From the NCBI GenBank assembly GCA_024644285.1, contig JAHELH010000072.1, forward strand, positions 1 to 9,714: 9,714 nt of DNA, given 5' to 3'. A model generated the notes under the pieces. The model was not told the origin of the DNA. It saw only the letters and a program-made list of their open reading frames with translations, and made no database searches. The DNA is from Paracoccaceae bacterium. Its GTDB lineage: Bacteria; Pseudomonadota; Alphaproteobacteria; Rhodobacterales; Rhodobacteraceae. The translations under genes and the position numbers were made by a program. Below are positions 1 through 7,184 of this stretch, piece by piece. The stretch's first letter is position 1; each line of letters starts with the position of its first letter.

Positions 1-2
1 AG

Positions 3-452
3 CGCGACGAATTTCGCGACCGGTTCATGCGGGCGTTGGCCGATGCCGAGAACTCGCGCAAGCGCAGCGAGCGCGACCGGCGCGAGGCCGAGCAATATGG
101 CGGCTCGCGGCTGGCCCGTGATATGCTGCCAGTCTACGACAACCTGTCGCGCGCCCTCGAGGCCGCGACCGAAGAGCAGAAGAAGATCTCCGCCGCTCTT
201 CTGGAAGGCGTTGAACTGACGATGCGGGAATTGCTGAACGTATTCAAAAAGCACGGGATCGAGCCGGTCGAACCGCAAGTCGGGGACAAGTTCGATCCGC
301 AGCTTCACCAGGCGATGTTCGAGGCGCCGGTGCCGGACACCAAGGCGGGCGACATCATCCAGGTCAGCCAGACGGGTTTCAAGCTGCATGACCGGCTGCT
401 GCGGCCCGCGCAGGTGGGCGTCAGTTCGACCCCGGCCGCGTCAGCGTCTTGA
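3..452 (+). CDS. grpE: GrpE nucleotide exchange factor for DnaK (5' end missing)
   Basis: The reading frame is open from base 3 to the TGA at 450-452, giving 149 visible codons with no start in the window. The Met at base 27 sits inside the conserved stretch FMRALADAENSRKR and is not the true start. GrpE is the dimeric cytoplasmic cofactor that drives ADP release from DnaK (Hsp70). Visible parts are the end of the long dimerising helix (charged and rich in R, E and A), the four-helix region around MLPVYDNLSRALEAA, and the C-terminal beta domain that contacts DnaK, with FDPQLHQAMFE and the closing GFKLHDRLLRPAQVGVS (GrpE proteins usually end near G-Y-x-L-x-D-R-x-[LI]-R-P-A-x-V-x-V). A short low-complexity tail, STPAASAS, follows. 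The last 32 bases overlap the 3' end of convergent mutS. Regulation cannot be judged because the promoter lies outside. The identification is secure. Confidence 0.95.
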   Translation, partial: RDEFRDRFMRALADAENSRKRSERDRREAEQYGGSRLARDMLPVYDNLSRALEAATEEQKKISAALLEGVELTMRELLNVFKKHGIEPVEPQVGDKFDPQLHQAMFEAPVPDTKAGDIIQVSQTGFKLHDRLLRPAQVGVSSTPAASAS

Positions 453-3078
453 GCTCGTAGATCAGGTTCAGCGCCTGTTTCGGGGTCAGCTCGTCGGGGT
501 GGATCTCGGCGAGCCTGTCTTCGAGGACCGATGACATGGCGGGTCCGGCTGGCGGGGGGCCGGGATGTGCGGCGAACAGCGGCAGGTCGTCAAGCAACGT
601 CTTCCCGCTCGCGCCCTCGCGCGCGCCCTTCTCCAGCTGCGCCAGCACGTCGCGTGCCCGGTCGATGACCGCGCGCGGCAGCCCGGCGAGCCGCGCCACC
701 TGCACGCCATAGGATCGATCCGCCGCGCCCTTGCGCACCTCGTGCAGAAAGATCACATCGCCTTCCCATTCCTTGACCGCCACGGTGGCGTTCTCGACCC
801 CGTCCAGTCGTTCGGCGAGCTGCGTCAGTTCATGGTAATGCGTGGCGAACAGCGCCCGGCAGCGATTGACATCGTGCAGATGTTCCAGCGTCGCCCAGGC
901 GATGGAGAGACCGTCGTAGGTGGCGGTGCCGCGGCCGATCTCGTCCAGGATCACCAGCGCCCGGTCGTCGGCCTGGTTCAGAATTGCGGCGGTCTCGACC
1001 ATCTCGACCATGAAGGTCGAACGGCCGCGCGCCAGATCGTCCGCCGCGCCAACTCGACTGAACAGCTGGCTGACCAGACCGATATGCGCGGCATCGGCGG
1101 GCACGTAGCTGCCCATCTGCGCCAAGAGCGCGATCAGCGCGTTCTGCCGCAGGAAGGTCGACTTGCCTGCCATGTTCGGGCCGGTCAGCAACCAGAGATC
1201 CGAGCCGTCCGAGCCGCTGGCCAGATCGCAATCGTTGGCGATGAAGGGCGCGCCCTGTTGCCTGAGCGCACGCTCGACAACCGGGTGGCGCCCGGCCTCG
1301 ACATGGAAGGTCCGGCTGTCATCGACATTTGGCCGGGTCCAGTTTTCAGCGCTGGCGAGATCGGCAAGCGCGGTGGCCAGATCGAACTCGGCCAGCGCCC
1401 GGGCGAGCGCGCCAAGCTGAGTGGCGTAATCCAGCACGGCCCCTTTCAGGCTGTCATAGAGACGTTTCTCGATGTCCTGCGCGCGGTTCCCGGCATTCAG
1501 GATCCGCGTCTCCATCTCGGATAGAGGGACCGTGGTGAAGCGCACGGCGTTGGCGGTGGTCTGGCGGTGAATGAAGGTGTCGGACAGCGGTGCCGACAGC
1601 ATCCTTTCAGCATGCGTCGCCGTCGTCTCGATGAAATATCCCAGGACATTGTTGTGCTTGATCTTCAGCGAGGCGATGCCGGTCTGCGCGGCGTACTCCG
1701 ATTGCATGCCGGCAATCACGCTGCGGCCCTCGTCGCGCAGCTTGCGGGCTTCGTCGAGTTCCGAATCGTGCCCCGGCGCGATGAAACCGCCATCCCGCAC
1801 CAAGAGCGGCGGTTCGGAGACCAGCGCGGCCTCGAGCAGGTCGCGCAATGTGTCGTGCCCGGCGAAGGCGCCCGATGCCTCGGCCAGAAGGGCCGGGTAA
1901 CCGGCGCCCTCCGCCAATCCGGCAAGCGTGGCCGCCTCGGTCAGGCAAATGCGCACCGCGGCCAGGTCGCGCGGCCCGCCGCGGTCGAGCGCCAGCCGCG
2001 ACAGGGCGCGGTCAAGATCGGGGATACGGCGCAAGGCGGTCCGCAGGGCGTCAGCCGCGCCGCGGTTCTCGATGGCCCAGGTCACCGCGTCCAGCCGACC
2101 CCGGATCACCTCGAGCCGCCGCGACGGCGCCGAAAGCCGCCGCTCCAACAGCCGCGCGCCGCCGGCGGTCACCGTGCGGTCGATGGCCGCCAGCAAAGAA
2201 CCGTCGCGGCCACCCGACAGGGCGTGCGTCAATTCCAGGTTACGCCGCGTGGCGGCGTCGATATGCATCACCGCTTCGCTGGCTTCACGCACCGGCGGAC
2301 GCAGCAGTGGCAGCCTGCCCTTCTGTGTGATCTCGAGATAGTCGACCAGCGCGCCCATTGCCGCAGTCTCGGCCCTTCCGAAGCTGCCGAACGCATCGAG
2401 CGTCTGGGTGCCGAACAATCCGGTCAGCCGCTTTTCGGCCTGCGTGCTGTCAAAGCTTGCCCGCGACAGCGGCGTGCCGGACGCACCAAGATCAGAGACG
2501 ATTTCGGCCAAATCGGGCTCGTGCGCTTCTGACAATATCACCTCGCGCGGGGCGATCCGGGCAAGTTCGGGCGACAGGCGCGCCCGCGGGCAGGCCATCA
2601 CCCGGAACTCTCCGGTCGATATGTCGACCCAGGCCAGCGCGCCGTCGTCACGCACCTCGGCATAGGCGGCCAGGAAATTGTGCCGCCGCGCCTCCAGCAA
2701 GGATTCCTCGGTCAGCGTGCCCGGCGTCACCAGCCGCACAACGTCGCGCTTGACCACGGCCTTCGAGCCGCGCTTCTTCGCCTCGGCCGGGTCCTCGAGC
2801 TGCTCGCAGACGGCGACGCGGAAGCCCTTGCGGATCAGCGTCAGCAAGTAACCCTCGGCCGAATGCACCGGCACGCCGCACATCGGGATGTCGTCGCCCA
2901 GATGCTTGCCGCGCTTGGTCAGGGCGATGTCCAGCGCCGCCGCCGCGGCGACCGCGTCGTCAAAGAACATCTCGTAGAAATCGCCCATCCGGTAGAACAA
3001 GAGCGCCTCTGGATACTGCGCCTTGATGTCGAGATACTGCGCCATCATCGGCGTCAGGGCGGCATTGGCGACTGTCAA
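421..3078 (-). CDS. mutS: DNA mismatch repair protein MutS
   Basis: The 885-residue protein recognises mismatches and small loops and recruits MutL in an ATP-dependent way. The N-terminal mismatch-binding domain carries the Phe-x-Glu wedge in MGDFYEMF (F34, E36). Connector, core and clamp domains follow, then the ABC-type ATPase with Walker A GPNMAGKST (633-641), signature STFMVEM (687-693), Walker B ALVILDE (707-713) and the ATHYHE loop (745-750). DLPLF at 831-835 resembles a beta-clamp-binding motif, and the C-terminus (from about 850) looks like the usual tetramerisation region. The length is slightly above the E. coli 853. The chosen start is TTG at 3078. An in-frame TAA lies just upstream, no ATG or GTG lies between, and GGGGGA sits about 5 bases before the TTG. 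The only ATG alternatives are the MM at codons 11-12, which lack a ribosome site. The gene is divergent from maeB and overlaps grpE tail to tail. Confidence 0.97.
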   Translation of the reverse strand: MTVANAALTPMMAQYLDIKAQYPEALLFYRMGDFYEMFFDDAVAAAAALDIALTKRGKHLGDDIPMCGVPVHSAEGYLLTLIRKGFRVAVCEQLEDPAEAKKRGSKAVVKRDVVRLVTPGTLTEESLLEARRHNFLAAYAEVRDDGALAWVDISTGEFRVMACPRARLSPELARIAPREVILSEAHEPDLAEIVSDLGASGTPLSRASFDSTQAEKRLTGLFGTQTLDAFGSFGRAETAAMGALVDYLEITQKGRLPLLRPPVREASEAVMHIDAATRRNLELTHALSGGRDGSLLAAIDRTVTAGGARLLERRLSAPSRRLEVIRGRLDAVTWAIENRGAADALRTALRRIPDLDRALSRLALDRGGPRDLAAVRICLTEAATLAGLAEGAGYPALLAEASGAFAGHDTLRDLLEAALVSEPPLLVRDGGFIAPGHDSELDEARKLRDEGRSVIAGMQSEYAAQTGIASLKIKHNNVLGYFIETTATHAERMLSAPLSDTFIHRQTTANAVRFTTVPLSEMETRILNAGNRAQDIEKRLYDSLKGAVLDYATQLGALARALAEFDLATALADLASAENWTRPNVDDSRTFHVEAGRHPVVERALRQQGAPFIANDCDLASGSDGSDLWLLTGPNMAGKSTFLRQNALIALLAQMGSYVPADAAHIGLVSQLFSRVGAADDLARGRSTFMVEMVETAAILNQADDRALVILDEIGRGTATYDGLSIAWATLEHLHDVNRCRALFATHYHELTQLAERLDGVENATVAVKEWEGDVIFLHEVRKGAADRSYGVQVARLAGLPRAVIDRARDVLAQLEKGAREGASGKTLLDDLPLFAAHPGPPPAGPAMSSVLEDRLAEIHPDELTPKQALNLIYELKTLTRPGSN

Positions 3079-3214
3079 GATATCCCCCGGGATGATCGTG
3101 GCCGGACCTTACAAACCGATGCGGCTGCGCGAAAGGGCGCAGCGCCATCTTTTGTTGAGCGGTGCAGCGGCTGTCGCTAAGGATGGTGGACGCGCAACAA
3201 AGGACGGCACCGCG
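3079..3214. promoter_or_regulatory. Divergent mutS/maeB intergenic region
   Basis: These 136 bases must hold the start signals for both genes. For maeB, TTGAGC (3155-3160), a 17-base spacer and TAAGGA (3178-3183) form a plausible vegetative promoter. The -35 matches the consensus at 4 of 6 positions and the -10 is weak. This would put the transcript start near 3190. The maeB ribosome site AAAGGA is at 3199-3204, ten bases before the ATG. A 7-bp hairpin at 3124-3143 lies upstream of that promoter and within the presumed leader or operator region of mutS. I found no convincing -10 for mutS. The promoter is an inference from spacing and similarity only. Confidence 0.4.
3124..3143. repeat. 7-bp inverted repeat between mutS and maeB
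   Basis: GCTGCGC (3124-3130) and GCGCAGC (3137-3143) are perfect complements around a 6-base loop, GAAAGG. On the + strand the stem is followed after five bases by CTTTTGTTG, so it loosely resembles an intrinsic terminator, but no + strand gene precedes it closely. It may be an operator dyad or a leader hairpin for mutS. The repeat is seen directly; its role is unknown. Confidence 0.5.
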
Positions 3215-5470
3215 ATGGCCACCCCGAAGTACACCCGCGAAGAGGCGCTGCTATTCCACCTGGAGCCGGTCCCGGGCAAGCTGGAGATCAACGCCACCGT
3301 GCCGATGAGCACGCAGCTTGATCTGACGCTGGCCTATTCGCCCGGCGTAGCTGTCCCTTGCGAAGAGATCCACAACGACCCCGGCACAGCCTACGACTAC
3401 ACGGTCAAGGGCAACCTGGTCGCCGTGATCTCGAACGGCACGGCGGTCCTTGGCCTGGGCAACCTGGGCGCGCTGGCGTCGAAGCCGGTGATGGAAGGCA
3501 AGTCGATCCTGTTCAAGCGCTTCGCCGACGTGAACTCGATCGACGTCGAGGTCGATACCGAGGATCCGGACGAGTTCTGCAACGCCGTGCGGCTGATCAG
3601 CAAGACATATGGCGGGATCAACCTGGAAGACATCAAGGCGCCGGAATGCTTCATTATCGAACAGCGCCTGAAGGAAGAGCTGGACATCCCGGTCTTCCAC
3701 GATGACCAGCACGGCACCGCGGTGATCTGCTGCGCGGGGCTGATCAACGCACTGCATCTCAGCGGCAAGAAGATCGAGGATGTCCGCGTCGTGCTGAACG
3801 GCGCGGGTGCGGCCGGCATCGCCTGCATCGAAATGATGAAGGCGCTGGGCGTGCGGCACGAGAACTGCATCATGTGCGACAGCAAGGGCGTGGTCTACCA
3901 GGGCCGGACCGAGGGCATGAACCAGTGGAAATCGGCCCATGCCGCCAAGACCGATCTGCGCACGCTGGAAGAGGCGATGAAGGGCGCCGACGTCTTCGTC
4001 GGCGTCTCGGTCAAGGGCGCGGTGACGCAGGATATGGTCAGGTCGATGGCGACCGATCCGGTGATCTTTGCCATGGCCAACCCGCACCCCGAGATCACGC
4101 CGGAAGAGGCGCACGAGGTCTGCCCGGACGCCATCGTCGCCACCGGGCGGTCGGACTATCCCAACCAGGTCAACAACGTGCTGGGATTTCCCTACCTGTT
4201 CCGCGGCGCGCTGGACATTCACGCACGCGCGATCAACGACGAGATGAAGATCGCCTGCGCCCATGCGCTGGCCGCGCTGGCGCGCAAGGAGGTGCCGGAA
4301 GAGGTCGCGGTGGCCTACGGGCAGAAGCTGACCTTCGGCCGCGACTACATCATCCCGACGCCTTTCGACCCGCGGCTGATCTACACCATTCCGACTGCGG
4401 TGGCGAAGGCCGGGATGGAGACTGGCGTGGCGCGGCGGCCGATCGTCGACATGCAGGCCTACGAAGTCGCGCTGAAGGGCCGGATGGATCCGACGGCCAG
4501 CATCCTGCACGGCATCCACGCGCGCGCCCGGGCGGCGCAGGCCAAGATGATCTTCGCCGAGGGCGACGACCCGCGCGTCCTGCGCGCCGCCGTGGCCTAT
4601 CAGCGGTCGGGCTTTGGTCAGGCGCTGGTCGTGGGCCGCGAAACGGATGTGAAGGAAAAGCTGACGGCAGAGGGCTTGGCTGACGCGACCGGCGAACTGG
4701 AAGTCGTCAACGCGGCGAACACCGCGCATCTGGAGAGCTACAAGTCGTTTCTCTACGAACGCCTGCAGCGCCGGGGCCACGACGCGCAGGACATCCACCG
4801 GCTGGCGACACGCGACCGGCACGTCTTTGGTGCGCTGATGCTGGCGCATGGGCACGGCGACGGGTTGGTGACCGGCGCCACGCGAAAGTCCGCGCATATC
4901 CTTGGCCTGATCAACCACGTCTTCGATGTATCTGTCGAGGACGAGGCGGTCGGCGTCACGGCGCTGTTGCACCGGGGGCGGATCGTGCTGATCGCGGATA
5001 CGCTGGTGCACGAATGGCCCGACGAGGAGGACCTGGCAAACATCGCCGAAAAGGCCGCGGACGTGGCGCGCACCTTCGGGCTGGATCCGCGCGTGGCCTT
5101 CGTCAGCTTTTCGACTTTCGGCTACCCGGTCTCGGAGCGGGCCGAGAAGATGTACAAGGCGGCCGAGGTGCTGGACCGGCGCGGCGTGGCTTTCGAATAC
5201 GAGGGCGAGATGACGGTAGACGTGGCGCTGAACGCCAAGTCGCAGGAGAAATATCCCTTCCAGCGGCTGTCGGGTCCCGCGAACATCCTGGTGGTCCCGG
5301 CCCGGCACTCTGCCTCGATCTCGGTCAAGCTGATGCAGGAAATGGGCGGCGCCACGGTGATCGGGCCGATCCTTGCCGGCGTCGACAAGCCGATCCAGAT
5401 CTGCCAGTCGGTTTATTCGGTCAACGACATTCTGAACATGGCGGTGCTGGCGGCGGGCAAGATCGGCTAG
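3215..5470 (+). CDS. maeB: Malic enzyme with C-terminal phosphotransacetylase-like domain (MaeB type)
   Basis: The 751-residue protein is close to the 759 of E. coli MaeB. It decarboxylates malate oxidatively to pyruvate and CO2 with NAD(P)+, linking the TCA cycle to pyruvate, acetyl-CoA and NADPH supply in the cytoplasm. The malic domain (about 15-150) has YSPGVAVP with the likely catalytic Tyr41, then ALASKPVMEGK (87-97). The metal-binding DDQHGTA is at 163-169, the Rossmann loop GAGAAG at 196-201, and SDYPNQVNNVLGFPYLFRGA at 313-332. From about 430 a phosphotransacetylase-like domain begins (IFAEGDDPRVLRAA; GATRKSAHILG). In this family that domain is generally regulatory, mediating acetyl-CoA inhibition in E. 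coli, and not a working Pta. NAD versus NADP preference cannot be read with confidence. The start is ATG 3215 with AAAGGA ten bases upstream; the in-frame extension back to 3023 runs into mutS and was not used. A hairpin directly follows the stop. Confidence 0.96.
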   Translation: MATPKYTREEALLFHLEPVPGKLEINATVPMSTQLDLTLAYSPGVAVPCEEIHNDPGTAYDYTVKGNLVAVISNGTAVLGLGNLGALASKPVMEGKSILFKRFADVNSIDVEVDTEDPDEFCNAVRLISKTYGGINLEDIKAPECFIIEQRLKEELDIPVFHDDQHGTAVICCAGLINALHLSGKKIEDVRVVLNGAGAAGIACIEMMKALGVRHENCIMCDSKGVVYQGRTEGMNQWKSAHAAKTDLRTLEEAMKGADVFVGVSVKGAVTQDMVRSMATDPVIFAMANPHPEITPEEAHEVCPDAIVATGRSDYPNQVNNVLGFPYLFRGALDIHARAINDEMKIACAHALAALARKEVPEEVAVAYGQKLTFGRDYIIPTPFDPRLIYTIPTAVAKAGMETGVARRPIVDMQAYEVALKGRMDPTASILHGIHARARAAQAKMIFAEGDDPRVLRAAVAYQRSGFGQALVVGRETDVKEKLTAEGLADATGELEVVNAANTAHLESYKSFLYERLQRRGHDAQDIHRLATRDRHVFGALMLAHGHGDGLVTGATRKSAHILGLINHVFDVSVEDEAVGVTALLHRGRIVLIADTLVHEWPDEEDLANIAEKAADVARTFGLDPRVAFVSFSTFGYPVSERAEKMYKAAEVLDRRGVAFEYEGEMTVDVALNAKSQEKYPFQRLSGPANILVVPARHSASISVKLMQEMGGATVIGPILAGVDKPIQICQSVYSVNDILNMAVLAAGKIG

Positions 5471-5490
5471 GGTGGGTCAGGACCCACCTT
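5471..5490. terminator. Shared bidirectional terminator between maeB and msrA
   Basis: GGTGGGT (5471-5477) and ACCCACC (5482-5488) form a perfect 7-bp GC-rich stem with the 4-base loop CAGG. The stem begins at the base after the maeB TAG and ends seven bases before the msrA stop codon complement. On the + strand only TT follows, and on the - strand there is no real U run. It is therefore a weak classical terminator, but its placement between two convergent genes makes a two-way transcription end the best reading. Confidence 0.65.
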
Positions 5491-5494
5491 GCGA

Positions 5495-6139
5495 TTAACT
5501 CGCGTGATCGACGAACGGCGCGTCGTTGCCCCAAAGCTGGCGGATGCGCTGATCGCGCCCGCAGGCCTTGCGGTAGGCCTTGTAGGCCTCGGCCTTGGAT
5601 TTGGGTCCGAACCGGGTCAGGACCAGCGCGGTCTGCTTGTAGTAATCCTGGTGGTAGTCCTCGGCTTCGTAGAACGGGCCCGCGTCAAGGATCGGTGTGA
5701 CAATGGTCTGACCCAGCTTGGCCTCCGCCTCTGCCTTGGCTTTCTCGGCGGCGGCGCGTTCGGCGGGAGTCGAGACGAATATTGCCGTCGCGTAGCTTTG
5801 CCCCCGGTCGCAGAACTGGCCGCCGGCATCGGTCGGATCGACCGAACGGAAGAACAGGTCCAGCAGTTGCGCGTAGCTGACCTTGGTGTCGTCATAGCGG
5901 ATCTCGGCCGCCTCGTAATGTCCGGTACCGCCGCGCACGACCTGCTTGTAGGTCGGGTTCGCGACCGTGCCGCCGGTATAGCCCGACACCACCTCGGACA
6001 CGCCCCTGACCGATTCGAAATCGGATTCCACACACCAAAAACAGCCGCCGGCGAAGGTGGCGGTCTTGACGTCGGCCTGAGCGGCGGTGGCGGCCAGGGC
6101 AAAGCCCAGCGCGGTCAGAGTCGTGAAGAAGCGGGTCAT
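5495..6139 (-). CDS. msrA: Exported peptide-methionine (S)-S-oxide reductase MsrA
   Basis: This 214-residue protein reduces the S-form of methionine sulfoxide in proteins and free methionine, repairing oxidative damage. Residues 1-22 (MTRFF, a hydrophobic run, then AQA before D23) look like a Sec signal peptide with signal peptidase I cleavage after Ala22, so the mature enzyme should be periplasmic. The MsrA signature GGCFWCVE follows at 31-38, with catalytic Cys33. GYTGG (53-57), HYEA (74-77), GGQFCDRGQSY (106-116) and YKAYRKACGR (186-195) are typical of the family. Cys110 and Cys193 are possible resolving cysteines. The start is ATG 6139, with AAAGGA six bases upstream and the signal peptide in phase. 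An in-frame GTG at 6190 would bury the signal and is disfavoured. No msrB is adjacent. The gene is divergent from the aminotransferase operon and convergent with maeB. Confidence 0.95.
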   Translation of the reverse strand: MTRFFTTLTALGFALAATAAQADVKTATFAGGCFWCVESDFESVRGVSEVVSGYTGGTVANPTYKQVVRGGTGHYEAAEIRYDDTKVSYAQLLDLFFRSVDPTDAGGQFCDRGQSYATAIFVSTPAERAAAEKAKAEAEAKLGQTIVTPILDAGPFYEAEDYHQDYYKQTALVLTRFGPKSKAEAYKAYRKACGRDQRIRQLWGNDAPFVDHAS

Positions 6140-6196
6140 CTGGCGTCCTTTCGATTTTGCCGCAGGTTTGTCGGATGAAAGGTCCGGCACAACACA

Positions 6197-6210
6197 AGGT
6201 CGCGTGACCT
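6197..6210. repeat. Short operator-like dyad between msrA and the aminotransferase gene
   Basis: AGGTC (6197-6201) and GACCT (6206-6210) form a perfect 5-bp dyad around GCGT. It lies mid-way in the 136-base divergent region, upstream of the proposed aminotransferase promoter. It could be a regulator site for either gene or a chance event. Nothing identifies a binding protein. Confidence 0.3.
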
Positions 6211-6227
6211 CACGGCATGGTTACCGC

Positions 6228-6256
6228 TTGGCGCGCCGCCGCGCCGCCGCTAGCGT
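6228..6256 (+). promoter_or_regulatory. Probable promoter of the aminotransferase/sulfotransferase operon
   Basis: TTGGCG (6228-6233), a 17-base spacer made only of G and C, and TAGCGT (6251-6256) fit a vegetative promoter: -35 matches 4 of 6, -10 matches 3 of 6. The predicted transcript start near 6263 leaves a leader of about 13 bases. That leader contains the ribosome site AAGGGGG (6264-6270), five bases before ATG 6276. The weak match and the GC spacer keep confidence moderate. Confidence 0.45.
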
Positions 6257-6275
6257 GCGCGGCAAGGGGGGCGCC

Positions 6276-7184
6276 ATGGACGAGCATCTGACCACGCACC
6301 AGGCGGAAGAGGACGCCCGCAACGAGTCGATCCTGATACATGTCGACGGGCAGATCGTACCGAAAGCCGAGGCCCGGGTCAGCGTCTATGACAGCGGTTT
6401 CATGCTGGGCGACGGCGTGTGGGAAGGTCTGCGGCTTTACGATGGGCGCTGGGCGTTCCTGGAAGAGCATATCGACAGGCTGTTCGAGGCCGCAAAGGCT
6501 ATCGACCTCGATATAGGAATGGACCGCGAAGGCGTGATGTCCGCCTTGATCGAGACGCAAAAGGCCAACGGCATGACAACCGATGCGCATGCCCGGCTAA
6601 TGGTCACGCGCGGCGTCAAGACCCGGCCCTTCCAGCATCCGTCGCTGTCGCTGCAGGGCCCGACGATGGTCATCATCATGGAACATTCCAGGCCCAAGTT
6701 GCCGCGCCCGATCCGCCTGGCCACCGTGCCGCATATCCGCGGCCTGCCGATGACGCAGGACCCGAAGCTGAACTCGCATTCCAAGCTGAACTGCATTCTC
6801 GCCTGTATTGCCGCGGAAAAGGCGGGCGCGGACGAGGCGCTGATGCTGGATGTGCATGGCTTCGTGAACACCACGAATGCCTGCAATTTCTTCATCGTGC
6901 GGAAGGGCGAAGTTTGGACCTCGACCGGGGATTACTGCATGAACGGGATCACCCGGCAAAAGGTTATCGACATCTGCCGCGCCGAGGGCATCCCGATCTT
7001 CGAGCGCAATTTCAGCCTTGTCGATACTTACAGCGCCGACGAGGCCTTTCTGACCGGTACCTTCGGCGCGCAGACGCCGGTGGGCGAAATCGACGGGCGG
7101 CAGATCGGGGATGGCAAAATGCGGCCGATGACCGAGCGGATACGGGCGCTCTACAAGCAGCTGGTCGCCAGGGACCGCGGCTGA
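6276..7184 (+). CDS. Class-IV (fold-type IV) PLP aminotransferase-like protein, substrate unknown
   Basis: The 302-residue protein belongs to the branched-chain/D-amino-acid aminotransferase superfamily (PLP-dependent, cytoplasmic). Seen: the small N-terminal domain with IHVDGQIVPKAEARVSVYDSG (21-41) and GDGVWEGLRLYDG (45-57), the EEHIDRLF helix (63-70), and the RLMVTRG strand (107-113). NSHSKLNCILA (166-176) places the PLP-binding lysine at Lys170. GFVNTTNACNFFIV (195-208) is the cofactor-binding strand, and GITRQKVIDICR (224-235) the phosphate-binding helix. In relatives the strand reads about G-x-V-x-E-G/T-x-x-x-N, with Glu contacting the PLP ring nitrogen; by eye this position is Thr199 here. 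Whether it is an ordinary transaminase is therefore open. The start is ATG 6276, with AAGGGGG five bases upstream. The TGA overlaps the sulfotransferase ATG by one base, indicating coupled translation and a shared pathway. Branched-chain or D-amino-acid substrates cannot be told apart from sequence. Confidence 0.88.
   Translation: MDEHLTTHQAEEDARNESILIHVDGQIVPKAEARVSVYDSGFMLGDGVWEGLRLYDGRWAFLEEHIDRLFEAAKAIDLDIGMDREGVMSALIETQKANGMTTDAHARLMVTRGVKTRPFQHPSLSLQGPTMVIIMEHSRPKLPRPIRLATVPHIRGLPMTQDPKLNSHSKLNCILACIAAEKAGADEALMLDVHGFVNTTNACNFFIVRKGEVWTSTGDYCMNGITRQKVIDICRAEGIPIFERNFSLVDTYSADEAFLTGTFGAQTPVGEIDGRQIGDGKMRPMTERIRALYKQLVARDRG

Noticed and set aside
565..2532. Two long + strand open frames (565-1524 and 1567-2532) inside mutS
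   Set aside because: High-GC shadows of mutS; products lack domain signatures and have basic, skewed composition.
3073..3078. TTGACA on the minus strand exactly at the mutS start
   Set aside because: It looks like a -35 box but is the first two mutS codons (TTG ACA). A promoter there would start inside the gene, and no other support exists.
3251..5308. 685-codon open frame on the minus strand inside maeB
   Set aside because: It is the antisense shadow of a high-GC gene. The protein is rich in R, H and D with no recognisable domain, while the + strand encodes a complete, well-conserved malic enzyme.
6231..6250. GCGCGCCGCC/GCGCCGCC near-repeat upstream of the aminotransferase
   Set aside because: Simple GC-rich composition forming a promoter spacer; too short and degenerate to call a repeat element.
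6087..6275. Upstream extension of the aminotransferase frame
   Set aside because: It runs into the msrA coding region on the other strand; ATG 6276 has a good ribosome site and fits the family start.
6419..7183. Upstream extension of the sulfotransferase frame through the aminotransferase gene
   Set aside because: The extended protein is an out-of-frame shadow of the aminotransferase; homology starts at MRIAMWSGPR with the ATG at 7184.
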